Positions 54,429 through 64,000 of a stretch of 64,000 nt of DNA are shown here, one piece after another (within the stretch, counting starts at the first letter, position 1; every line of letters begins with the position of its first letter). The stretch comes from Cordilura impudica (lineage: Eukaryota > Arthropoda > Insecta > Diptera > Scathophagidae): the NCBI GenBank assembly GCA_963682025.1, contig OY821519.1, positions 110,983,764-111,047,763 of the forward strand. Direction: 5' to 3'. Both the position numbers and the translations under genes were made by a program. The notes under the pieces were generated by a model. The model made no database searches. It saw only the letters and a program-made list of their open reading frames with translations, and was not told where the DNA came from.

Positions 54429-55140
54429 TCCTCCTCTAATCACACAAGATATGCCAATCCATAATGATTGCGTTGTAGAAATATTCGCGAAGGATACAAT
54501 TACAGTATCGACTGCTCAAACAAGCTACAAAAACCAATTGAGGAATGAACAAAAATATGGGGACTAAAAGTGAACAACGTAATTTCAGTTCATGCTGACT
54601 TTTCATTAAAACGTCTAACACACATTCCTCTACTTATAGAACAGCTACAAATGCCAAGATTGATTTTTGACGAAGCGACACACGTTAAAAAGAGGAGAAA
54701 AGAATTAGATATTAAATATGGGAAACTAAAATGGCCTAAAAACTAAACTAAAAAATGTGGGAAACTAAAATAGAAACTCAAGACTATCAACTGAGAACAA
54801 AGCTGATGATTTACAATATCTTACTAAAAATTATGTGGCCATATAGTAGTGTACTTTGAAATTATGCCAAATACACAGTTATAGAAAATATGCAACGATT
54901 CCAGAACAAAGTCTTCAGAGACAGCATTAAATCTGCACGGTATATCAGAAATGATAACGTTCTTCGAAACATAAACATCAATACGATCATGCAAGAAGTG
55001 TTTCAAGTGGCTCAGAAAAATACATTACGTCTTCAAATACACTAAACGATGAAATGCCAACCGCAGTAAACCTCTAGATGGGCCTTAGATAAGTAGAGCT
55101 GCTGCCTGTTAATGTACTGAATCATTAATACCAAGGTGAA

Positions 55141-55559
55141 GTTAAAAAAAACTACAAGTTAGGTATACAGTTAATTATACAATACTTAAAAAAAAGAAAA
55201 AAAAGAGTATTTAAAACAACCCTTAACAGGTTTTTGGTTTTATACTGAATGACCATGCAAGTTTCATAAATTTGAAAACATAAATTTTGTTAATAACCAA
55301 GAAAGAAACTGCGCTATATCTGTGACTATATATACTGACGAAATTGGGTTATAAATTATCATAATCTCTTAATTCTAGTAAATCGATACTCGTATATAGG
55401 CATTTACAAAAATATTAAAACTCTATTCAAATTTAAGTCTTGGTCGGTATAAATATAAACCCAGTAACAGCATACATATATAATATTCACATCTGAAATG
55501 TTCTAACAATCATTGTTTTATCCAAAAACCGATCGACCGTACTTCCATTTAAGATCTCT
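55141..55559. other. Spacer, perhaps degraded INE-1-like body
   Basis: AT-rich; CCGATCGACCGTACTTCC near 55530 and the INE-1-like end that follows suggest a very diverged copy. Confidence 0.3.
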
Positions 55560-55622
55560 ACTCGGAACTCATGGTATTGGGTGTTATATAGTCGGCCTCG
55601 TCCGACTATAGTTTTTTTTTTT
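55560..55622 (-). repeat. INE-1-like terminal fragment
   Basis: CATGGTATTGGGTGTTATAT followed by the palindromic end GTCGGCCTCGTCCGACTATA and a T run, as at the end of copy 2. Confidence 0.6.
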
Positions 55623-55972
55623 TTTTGTTTTAGTTAAATATATTTTATAATTACTTAATACGTATTTGTAATACATTATATAATCTAATTGAAAATGATA
55701 TGTTTTTAAATAATTATATGTTACAGTTTCAACATATTTTTCTATTCTGGGGTTATAAAATTTCAGCAGTACTTTGTTAATTAAGACTTATTTGTTTAAT
55801 AGCTTTAAATTTCTCAATTACATGAGATTACACATAATTATATAAATTACATAAGATACACTTCACGACTTTTCGACATTATAACATAAATACCACATGT
55901 AAGTGGTATTGAAGGATTTATTTAACGACTATTTCTAATTTACAAATTAGTATTTATGAGCTATTTATGGTG
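55623..55972. other. AT-rich spacer, no gene seen
   Basis: No recognised feature. Confidence 0.4.
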
Positions 55973-56703
55973 GGCTCTAGGCAATGTCGCCCAATGATAA
56001 GTCGACCAAAAAAAATCAATTGTTGACCAAAAAATATAAAAACTGACAACAAAAAAAAGAAAAAAAAATCACCAAAAAAAAAATTTGACATAATGATGCC
56101 CAAAATGTCAAAAATTTCCCGAATATATTAAAAATTTAATAAAAGCCCAAAAATTAATCAATATTTTCCATATGCAAATTCACTCCAAAACCGAACAAAA
56201 TTATTCAAATTTTGTTAAAATTTTTTGACTGCGCCGCACGATGCACCCAGCCTTTTACAAGTGCAAACAATCGGTCTGGGGAGAGGGCTTAGCTCTCTCA
56301 TTGCCCATATTATAATGCAGTTGCACAAGATAGGCTTCAATTATTTTTTTAATTTAATTTTTTAATTTAATTTATTTCATTATTTTTTCCATTACAACAA
56401 GATTTACAATCCTATAATTAAAGTAATGGAATTTTACAAAGTAATGATGAATAAGTACATGTAAAAATACACAGTATATAAATTTTACACAATATAACAG
56501 AAAAAATTAATTTAATAAATAAAACCCAAAAAGATAAAAAATTAATAAAAAAAAATGGTTAATACATATGAAGCATAATGGGTTAATTTAATAAAAATAA
56601 ATAAATAAATAAATAAATATAAATATAAAAGAAATATTTTTTTTTTTTTAAAGAAACAAAATATATATATAAATGAGAGCTGAAATCAATAACATTTAAT
56701 TAA

Positions 56704-58329
56704 TTATGAGTGAAATTGAAATAGTTCTTTCTTAAATTGCTGGGCATTGCTTATAAATTGAATGAACGAAGGTAGCATGTTCCAAAGACGAACTGAATTA
56801 ATATAGAACTGCCACTCAGATACTAAGCTTCGATATCTTAAGTGTATGATATCGTTCGATCCTGGTGAACGTGTAAAAGTAATCTTTCGGACAAGTAAGG
56901 CGGTGCACGTGTATATATAATTTTGTGCAGCAGTAATAGCGTTCTTATTTTCATTAAATCAGTAAGAGTCACCCCATATAGTTTTTTGGAATATCGAGAT
57001 ATATGATCATATTTTCTTAAATTAAAAACATATCTTAATATTGCATTACACGTTGATATTGGTTTTTTTTCGACTTGTAAAATCGCAACTTGCATATATT
57101 TCACATTCATATAGTAGAGTTGGTATTAAGTAGGTTTTTGCTAATAAAATTCTAATATTAATTGGTGTAACAAACTGGGTATTCCACAGTGTCCGTAGTA
57201 TTGCATAAGTTTTCCCTGTAGCAGCATTTATATGGTCGCACCATGTGAGAGTGGAATTAAACGTGATACCAAGATTCTTGGCTGTTGATACAATTTCTAA
57301 TTTTTGATCATTAAGCATTACAATCGGCTCAAAAGGTAACTTCAAAGTTTTTTTTTAGCTATTATTAAACACTTAGACTTTATAGGATTAAGACACAAAC
57401 CGTTTATATTTGCCCAGTCATGAATGTGTTTCAGATCTCTGTTTAGTTTTTCCAAACAATCGTTTATGTTGCTTAAATCACTACTTATATAGAGTTGTAC
57501 ATCGTCAGCATACATATCGACATTACAGTATTGTAAATGTCGCACTAAATCGTTGATGTAAATTGAAAATAGTAGTGGTCCCAGTATTGGTCCTTGTGGA
57601 ACTTCTTTCAGAACAGGCAATGGACTTGAAATTTTATTGTTTGCAAATACAGATTGGCGATGGGATGATAAATATGATGATATTAAACGTGTAGATGGAG
57701 GAGAAAAATTGAACAATTTAAGCAACTTTAGGCAGAGAACTTCATGATCCACAGTATCAAATGCTTTGGAATGGTCAAGAAGAACAAAGAACGAGATATT
57801 TCCATCGTCAATTTTGCTACGTATTTCTTCAGATACATCAATAAGGGCTGTTATGCAGCTGTGTTGTGGTCGAAATCCAGATTGCCTATTTGTCAACAAA
57901 TCATTATTATTGACGTAATTACTTATTTGACCATGGAGTAAATGTTCAAAAACTTTTGACAAATACGGTAGTATTGCAATTGGTCGGTATTCGTTGTTTG
58001 GTTTTGGGGTGGGTATGATTTTCGCATGTTTCCAATTTTGGGGATAAATGCTTTTAGTGATAATATTATTGAAGATGTACGTGATATAGGGTAAAATTAG
58101 CGGAATAATAGCTTTCAGAAATTTTGGATGAATGTTGTCAACCCCCAACTGCATTTGATTTAACCGCGAGACAACTACATAGATCTTCCGATTGATTTAC
58201 ACAGTTAGAGTTGAAACAATTACCAGAAATAGTTGGACAGTGGCCATAAAAGCTTTTATTCGGACGAACATTGGGAAGATTTGTAAAGGACTCGTTTACT
58301 TTCTCTACATCTATGTCACTGGTAGCCAC
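56704..58329 (-). pseudogene. LINE-A reverse transcriptase
   Basis: The linker (58329-58138) leads, by a frameshift near 58140, into a 270-codon run with QLGVDNIHPKFLKAIIPL, YRPIAILPYLSKVFEHLLHG, NRQSGFRPQHSCITALIDVS, FVLLDHSKAFDTVDHEVL (Asp), VPQGPILGPLLFSIYINDL and VDMYADDVQLYIS (YADD). Further shifts near 57344 and 57080 lead to the thumb (LGITFNSTLTWCDHINAATG) and a tail ending QFKKELFQFHS at 56704. Three frameshifts and a stop make it inactive. Confidence 0.85.
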
Positions 58330-58581
58330 ACACGATGATTTGCCAACACCAATTTCACGTATAGCTTTCCAAGTCTGTTTGGATCCAACAGCTGATAAAA
58401 AACGACTAGATTAATACCCTGATTTCGCACTTTTTATCATTCTATTCACATCTCTACGTGCATTAAAATAATCAGTGTGTAAATTGGGAATTTTGAAAGT
58501 TTTCCAACGTTTGTAAGCAAAATCTCTACGGTCAATGGCTGATTTAATTGCTACATTGAACCCTGGCTTTTCCTTAGCTTT

Positions 58582-59557
58582 TCATTTAACGGTTTTGATT
58601 GGGACGGATTTCCTAAATACATCCAACAGGTTATTTTCTAAAAAGTCCAGCTGACTATCTACTGAAGGCTGATAGCTCAGATGACATAATGTTATAGCTA
58701 ATATTCTCTTGAAATCATGGAAGGTATCCTCATTACAAACATACTGCAATTGAAAATCAAATGCTAAAAATATTAAATCATGTTTGGAGAAGTAAGGTGC
58801 TGATAGCTGATCATATAACAGAACTTTATCAATGTTGCTGAAAAAAAATATATCCAATAGCACGTTCTTTGTAGAGGTAAAATGTGTTGGGATTAAAGTA
58901 TTTGTCGGCGACAAACCAATCGATTTCATGTCATTAGTAAGATGGCTTTCAGTGATGATGTTGGAATTAAAGTCGCCACATATTATGACATCGTCATATT
59001 TAAGGGCAAGCGTTTCCATTGTTTTGTTAAAAAAGTTTGTACTGACTCTACACTTAGGTCTATAGACAGATCCTACAAGTAATTTACGATCATCGGCTAC
59101 AACCTCAACTAATAAATATTCATTTTTATTATCAGTGGAATTGCCTGGACTATCAATAAACTTAGAGCTGCTGCAAATTTTATTAACAATCCCTTTTTTT
59201 ACATATATAGCCACACCACCACAAGGACTTTTCCTATCACAACGATATATTTTGAAAACTTTTAACGCGATAATGGAATCAAGAACAGATTCATTAAACC
59301 ACAGACACACACACAATAAAGACACCAGAGCTTTCAAAGATATATCGAAACTCATCAATTTTATTCTTTAGACTCTGAGCGTTTATACGACACAACTTAA
59401 TACCAGGACGCTGTTTACATATTACACGAATCATGTTAGAAGTTACATCTTTGGAACTGAATACCATTCTATCCATATGAGATGTCATAGTTGTAATAGT
59501 GTTTGATATAAGCAACGCTAGCAAGGCATAATTTTGCATGTTCAGCTGTAAGTACAA
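58582..59557 (-). pseudogene. LINE-A APE-type endonuclease
   Basis: KLCRINAQSLKNKIDEFRYI is followed after a frameshift near 59300 by WFNESVLDSIIALKVFKIYR, GGVAIYVKKGI and LLVGSVYRPKCRVSTNFFNK. DVIICGDFNSNIITE (GDFN motif) and APYFSKHDLIFLAFD (SxHD catalytic His region) complete the domain order of an APE-like endonuclease, which would nick target DNA. The only clear lesions are the frameshift and a stop at 58582. Confidence 0.8.
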
Positions 59558-59699
59558 AATTTATATAATGTAGAGAGTTATGTTTGAGAAACAAAAAGTA
59601 TTTGAGCAAAAAACTGTATAAAATGTTTTTATACTTATATATTTTAAAATTTTACATTAATTTTTATGGATTTCGACTGGAAATTACTATAATTAAAGA

Positions 59700-60980
59700 A
59701 ACCTAAAATAACCTGAAAACTGGCGCGGTATTACCGTGCTAAACGCTATAGAGAAAGTGATGGCAGCTCTACTACTACAGCGAATTTCACCAGTGGTAGA
59801 ACAAACTATTCGTAATGAACAAGCTGGCTTTCGGCCTGGACGATCTTGTGTTGAACACGTCAATACTCTACGCATTATTATTGAGCAATCGGCAGAGTAT
59901 AACACACCCCTATACCTACTTTTCGTAGATTTTGAACGTGCTTTCGACACAATATCCCGAAATTCTTTGTGGTCTGCATTAATTGGTAAAGGTATACCTG
60001 AAAAAATTGTCACTCTAATACGCGAGCTATACAAAGACGCAGAGTGCAAGGTCCGATTTAACGGAAAGGAAAGCCAACCATACACAACCGTTACAGGCGT
60101 AAGGCTGTGTCCTGTCTCCCACACTATTCATTCTTCTTTTAGACTGTGTAATGGAAAAGACAAATAGTGAGGCCCATACCGGTATTCGATGGAATATGAT
60201 GGAATGCCTAAATGATATAGATTACGCAGACGACATTTGTCTAATGGCCCAGCGCTTTGCAGATATTGAAACTAAGATAAAGAGACTCTCCGACAACGCC
60301 AAACAAGTAGGATTGAGAATTAACTTCAAAAAATCAAAGCTGATGCGTATCGGTACCAATATTTCATCACCCCTTATTGTTGATGGTACCGTAATGGAAG
60401 ATGTAGAATCTTTCAACTATCTCGGTTGTAAAATCGCAAAAGACGCTAACAACATATCCCAGAAAACTAAGTTACGTATATTCAACTGTAGCGTAAAATC
60501 TGTTCTGCTGTATTGTTGCACTACATGGAGCCTTACAAAACTGGCCAAGAAGAAAATACAAACTTTCGTCAATCGGTGTCTGAGACAGATTTTACGTATA
60601 TACTGGCCTAATTGGGTATCAACTGAAGCCCTTTGGAATCTGGTAGATTGTTGTCCCATCGAATTTGATATTAAGAAACGTAAATGGACATGGATCGGCC
60701 ATATTCTCAGGCGACCAGCAAATGATATTGCCAGAGCTGCACTTGAGTGCAACCCCCAAGGTCAACGACATCCAGGCCGACCATGTCATACATGGATCCG
60801 GTGCATACGAAATGAACACGAATCAGTCCAAAAAACATGGAACGAAATTAAGCTACTTGCCAGAGATCGAATCAGATGGAGAAAATTTGTTGACGCCCTA
60901 TGTTCTTCGTGAACTTTTTATTTAAGTACTTTATGTACAATTTGTATTTATATTATATCTAATTAAATAAAGGACATATA
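59700..60980 (+). mobile_element. RTE-like LINE, 5'-truncated, well preserved
   Basis: Begins inside the reverse transcriptase (ENWRGITVLNAIEKVM) and ends after the C-terminal DALCSS with an AAATAAAGGACATATATATA stretch. It is opposite to and just beside LINE-A within the foldback element. Confidence 0.75.
59713..60912 (+). pseudogene. RTE-like reverse transcriptase with one main frameshift
   Basis: IRNEQAGFRPGRSCVEHVNT, YLLFVDFERAFDTISRNSLW (Asp), then a shift and stop near 60100 where GV-R-QGC is expected. GCVLSPTLFILLLDCVMEK follows, then LNDIDYADDICLMAQRF (YADD), FNYLGCKIAKDANNISQKTK, FVNRCLRQILRIYWPN, KRKWTWIGHILRRPANDIAR, HPGRPCHTWIRC and DRIRWRKFVDALCSS. Resembles RTE-type proteins common in invertebrate genomes. 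The 253-codon second block is intact. The upstream endonuclease is missing. Confidence 0.8.
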
Positions 60981-61210
60981 TATAAAATGACCCAAAAATT
61001 GTGGGGCATTTTTCACTTCAAATTTGTAGATCAATTTTCATAAAGAAATATGGCCCACTTCTAAAAATGAAAAATGCCCCAAAAAAGCTAAAAACAGCGC
61101 TCATTTTAATTTCTTCATTTCAGGGAATTTTATAAGGAAGTTGTTTTTTTTTTTTTGGCCACTTTAAATTTTTTTTTGCGAGGTTTCATTGGGCGATATT
61201 TCCTAGAGCC

Positions 61211-62743
61211 TTTCAGATATCTAGGTTGTATTAACGCATTCACAAAAGTTGTTCAGCTTTACCATGGCTACAATTTTGCCCAATATCGTTAGTGAAATAT
61301 TGGAAGTTCCCGTAAGTTATGCTAATAAAAATAAAAGAAAATGATTCCTATATCTTTTCAAAAAAATTATTTTTTTTCGCATAAATTTCAATATAATTTG
61401 TTCAACTGTTTCCTAGTATAGTTAGGCTGTATCAGTAGTTTTAAATTAGTGACACCTATTTTCGAGCGGCCCACTGGCTCTCAGTAACCCTTCGATGATA
61501 GAATCGAACCTATACTACCAAGTCCGACTATTTTTCAAAAAGTATTTATTTGTTGCACTGTTTAATAAACTATCTCCATATGTCATAACAATATGGAATT
61601 TTCATACTAATTTTTTTATTCTGAAATACTTTTCGTTACAATGACGTTTCGTAGAAAATTTAATTATTATGAGACTTCAAAAGCGGCCAAAAATTTCTAT
61701 GATTATTTGTAGGCATAACAGGGTTTGATATGATCTTCTTTAGTTAAGGCTTTAAGCTCAAAAAAATAAATTATTTTCGACTCAATTCAGCTTTTTGCAT
61801 TTTTTTATTACACCTATTGGTCGGCGTTACGTATGAGTTATAAATTATGTTTACTTCATCATGACCACTCATACGCCAATCAATCCGACCCAATTACTTA
61901 TTTAAAGTCATAAATTTTCTTAATTTACCACCGCCTCTAAATATATAAAATTATGTATATGTAAACATTGAGTTGATAGTCATATTTACTGTAAATATTA
62001 GTGATGCATACAATTTTACATTTTCTGTACATTTTTATACCGTTAAAATAATCTGATGAATTATAAAATATATTACAACGTTCTACTGCAAATAAGATTT
62101 TATATTAACTGTTTATAAGATATTCCGATATTATTTTCAGTTTAAAACTATCCCTAAAATATTTAAATTAAAATTTTATATCCCCCTAATTTAAGCAAAA
62201 TAAATAAAAGCGACCCTAAGTAATATCTATAGTTAAATTTGGTTAAGTCGTAACACAAACAAAAATAATAATAATTTGTTTTTTGAACTTATTGTATTTT
62301 TGTTTTTGGGCATATAAATAAAATGCAGAAAAACAAAACTTCGTTAATATATTTACCATTGTATAGTTTTAAGTTGAAAAACTGCAACTGAAGGCTTAAA
62401 TTATTTATAATCTTGACGTTCATTTATGTTGTTGGCTGCATGTCTGGCTGCTGTATTTGCTGTTGTAGTTTAAGCATCAGCAGCAAATGTCCGCCAAATA
62501 TTTATATATATATTTTTTTTTTTTGCGAATACTGTAAAAAAGTGCGAACAAATTGTTTGCTGTTGCTTTTGTCTGCCATTGTTTGTACGTTGGAAGCTTT
62601 TGCTTTTTTCTGTGGTTTTGATATTTTCTGATATTGGATTCGTAGTATTCATTCTCAGCCATACATGTATATTGGGTAGTTAGATGTCTATTGTGATGCT
62701 ACAGTAGCTATAGAAGTTGTTGTTGTTTTGTGTTATTCGGGCT
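61211..62743. other. Spacer, possibly host intergenic or 3' UTR sequence
   Basis: No transposon signature seen. 62410-62743 is somewhat less AT-rich, with CAGCAGCAAATACAGCAGCC on the minus strand, as in many insect untranslated or low-complexity exonic regions. Confidence 0.3.
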
Positions 62744-62815
62744 TTAAGCCAAACTGTTGGGTATTATGCCCATCGAAGCCGTTGTAGTGGGAGTGGTATT
62801 AGCAGTGGTTGCTTC
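62744..62815 (-). CDS. Possible terminal exon of an unidentified host gene
   Basis: On the minus strand ATGGTTTACAG precedes a 24-codon frame EATTANTTPTTTASMGIIPN then SLA and TAA. A plausible acceptor, Thr-rich composition and CA-rich sequence downstream would suit a last coding exon. There is no family recognition, the exon is short, and chance is quite possible. Confidence 0.2.
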   Translation of the reverse strand, partial: EATTANTTPTTTASMGIIPNSLA

Positions 62816-63129
62816 CTGTAAACCATAGTGGAAATAAATGAAAAGGAATTGGAAAACTGTATAAACATATTAAAGTATAATAAAAATATAATATTTTCAT
62901 TTCAATTTGTAAAACAATTTGTTCATGTAAAGAAAGCATACGAAATTAATTTTACATTTTAGCTGAAATAAAGGGTGTTCCTTAAGCTCAATAGAACTTT
63001 ATGTTTTAAAAAAATAACTCAAATATTAAGTTTGAAACAAATAGAAAGCTGAAACATTTGCTCAGCATTTAACTCTTGTTTTTTGAGCCAAATCCATGCA
63101 CTAATGGTTACCAAATTCCTGTACATGGA
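62816..63129. other. Spacer, no gene seen
   Basis: AT-rich. GGGTGTTCCTTAAGCTCAAT near 62973 may mark a transposon end, but no partner was found. Confidence 0.3.
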
Positions 63130-64000
63130 AAAAAAATCAGACAACAGAAAACCCAATCACGCTAATTTCCGATGAGCTGTGTAATGTTTTCAGGAATGAA
63201 CTGGATGTTAAAAGAGCGCCGGGATGTTATCTAATTTGCCCAAAAATGGGTAAATAAATAACTACGTGCGACAGTAACGGAATATCTTATCACCTTATTC
63301 AACGAAATGCTACTGAATGCTCTCTGAAAACGTCACAGATTATTATGATCCACAAAGCTGGGAAACGCAAAACCTTTGCTTTATCCTATAGACCTATAAT
63401 TATCTTCCGTGTCTATCTAAACTATTCGAAAAATTGCTTTTGGCAAAAATTATGCCGTATCTCACCAAAAAAAAGGTCATACCCAAACACTAGTTTGACC
63501 TTTGTAAAGAACATAGCACAAATGAACAGGTAAATCGCATAACGGATCGGATAGAAAGAACATTTGAAGATAGGAATTTTCGATGTTGCCCTGCTATATA
63601 AAATATATGTTTCCATCAAATTGCCACAGGATTCTGGAATCATATTTAACCAACAGAAATTTTCGAGTAAAGTACAAGACTTACACCACTGATAACTTAA
63701 AAATTAAAGCAGGTGTTCCTCAGGGAAGTGTCCTAAAGCCTATTCTGTATATAGTTTTTACATGTGATATACCAACAAACCAGAGATTAAGTATGTAAAC
63801 TTTTGCAGCTGGTACAGCCATTCTCTGCATTTACAATAAAAATTGCATCAATGTTGTTAAGTGAACACCTACGCGACGTTGAGATATGGCTATCTACCTG
63901 GAGAGTCAATGTAAATGAACAAAAGTGCAAACTTGTCACTTTCAGCTTAAGGCCCGAAATCTGGCCCCCAGTTTCACTGAACAGTGTTGTCATCCCGCAC
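63130..64000 (+). pseudogene. Jockey-type reverse transcriptase relic, cut by window edge
   Basis: Frames give KRAPGCYLI, TEYLITLFNEMLLNAL, SQIIMIHKAGKRKTFALSYR, CLSKLFEKLLLAKIMPYL, EHSTNEQVNRITDRIERTFE, YLTNRNFRVKYKTYTTDNLK, IKAGVPQGSVLKPILYIVFT (GVPQGSVL motif) and FAAGTAIL, where the catalytic ADD is degraded. Many frameshifts and stops. It continues beyond the right edge. Confidence 0.75.

Larger units (their letters stand above)
51660..55140 (+). pseudogene. Jockey-type LINE relic in three pieces
   Basis: Piece 1 (51680-51965): YSLWKAAQKLSNSTI and KVIKVKKSLGYDLVSAELRK. Piece 2 (about 53150-53563): RPI-LLPLTGKLFEKIINF, CSAVILNISQEFDGVYH and YRVKHENQYSELY...RVPQDIILG. Piece 3 (54429-55140): FAKDTITVSTAQTSYKNQLR (the catalytic ADD mutated to AKD), VNNVISVHADFSLKR, and thumb sequence MQRFQNKVFRDSIKSARYIR. 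The order and direction are those of one Jockey reverse transcriptase gene, cut by the RTE-like insert and the foldback element. Very decayed. Confidence 0.7.
56340..59557 (-). mobile_element. LINE-A non-LTR retrotransposon with endonuclease and RT
   Basis: On the minus strand it runs from the endonuclease start near 59557 to a 3' UTR with AAATAAAT-type runs (about 56590-56640) and an A-rich end near 56340. No ORF1 was found, so it is 5'-truncated or of a type in which ORF1 is lost. It is the best-preserved LINE of the window, about 3.2 kb. Confidence 0.8.
55973..61210. mobile_element. Foldback element copy 2, containing two LINEs
   Basis: Left end GGCTCTAGGCAATGTCGCCC, right end GGGCGATATTTCCTAGAGCC. 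The outer body pieces (55993-56330 and 60980-61190) are A/T-run-rich with GGGGCATTTTTCACTT and GCCCAAAATGTCAAAAATTT words. Removing LINE-A (56340-59557) and the RTE-like LINE (59700-60980) would leave an element of about 0.7-0.8 kb, similar to copy 1. Confidence 0.6.

Overview
The window reads as repeat-rich, AT-rich nuclear DNA of an insect, most likely a brachyceran fly and perhaps a calyptrate (inference). The reasons are a pickpocket-type (DEG/ENaC) gene with a 51-bp intron, several copies of an INE-1-like repeat with a GACGGACGGACATNGC core, and a dense mix of Helitron-like, hAT, Tc1, Transib, piggyBac, Jockey/RTE/CR1-like and Penelope-like sequence. No rRNA, functional tRNA, CRISPR array or prokaryotic operon was seen. 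The only well-supported host gene is the pair of pickpocket exons on the minus strand at 9922-10424. Its remaining exons are not visible and probably lie beyond long introns towards or past the left edge.

Left part (1-9.3 kb): a small MITE, two minisatellite-rich Helitron-like blocks, a Penelope-like fragment (GIY-YIG endonuclease remnant between 167-bp inverted arms that carry hammerhead-like motifs), and a 3.3-kb DNA transposon with about 445-bp terminal inverted repeats (TIRs) and a broken, spliced transposase gene of a family I cannot assign. These are followed by a TC...CTAG Helitron copy and an INE-1-like repeat. Centre-left (9.3-26.6 kb): the pickpocket exons, two copies of a 2.2-kb repeat unit each holding a Tc1 remnant, then a 5.8-kb imperfect palindrome (19.3-25.1 kb). 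In the palindrome centre sits an INE-1-like repeat that was split by a hAT transposon with an exact 8-bp target duplication. Next come a TATATCTGTGG-ended MITE and a Helitron inserted into its own family member.

Centre-right (27.5-44.8 kb): a tRNA-derived SINE, two Transib (RAG1-related) transposase relics, a CR1/Jockey-group LINE, a CACTG-ended foldback element with a TTA target duplication, a LINE interrupted by a 1.5-kb LTR-like insert with a 39-bp minisatellite, and a second LINE with endonuclease and reverse transcriptase. Right part (44.8-64 kb): AT-rich filler, several Helitron copies, a Tc1 gene split by a piggyBac element at TTAA, a Jockey relic interrupted by three other repeats, and a 5.2-kb foldback element that swallowed two LINEs in opposite orientations. 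A further Jockey relic runs off the right edge.

The region is best understood as a nest of insertions whose relative ages can be read from their nesting. Nearly every reading frame other than pickpocket is a decayed transposon gene, so no cooperating gene set or pathway is present. All protein family assignments come from recognising motifs by eye, and no database search was run.
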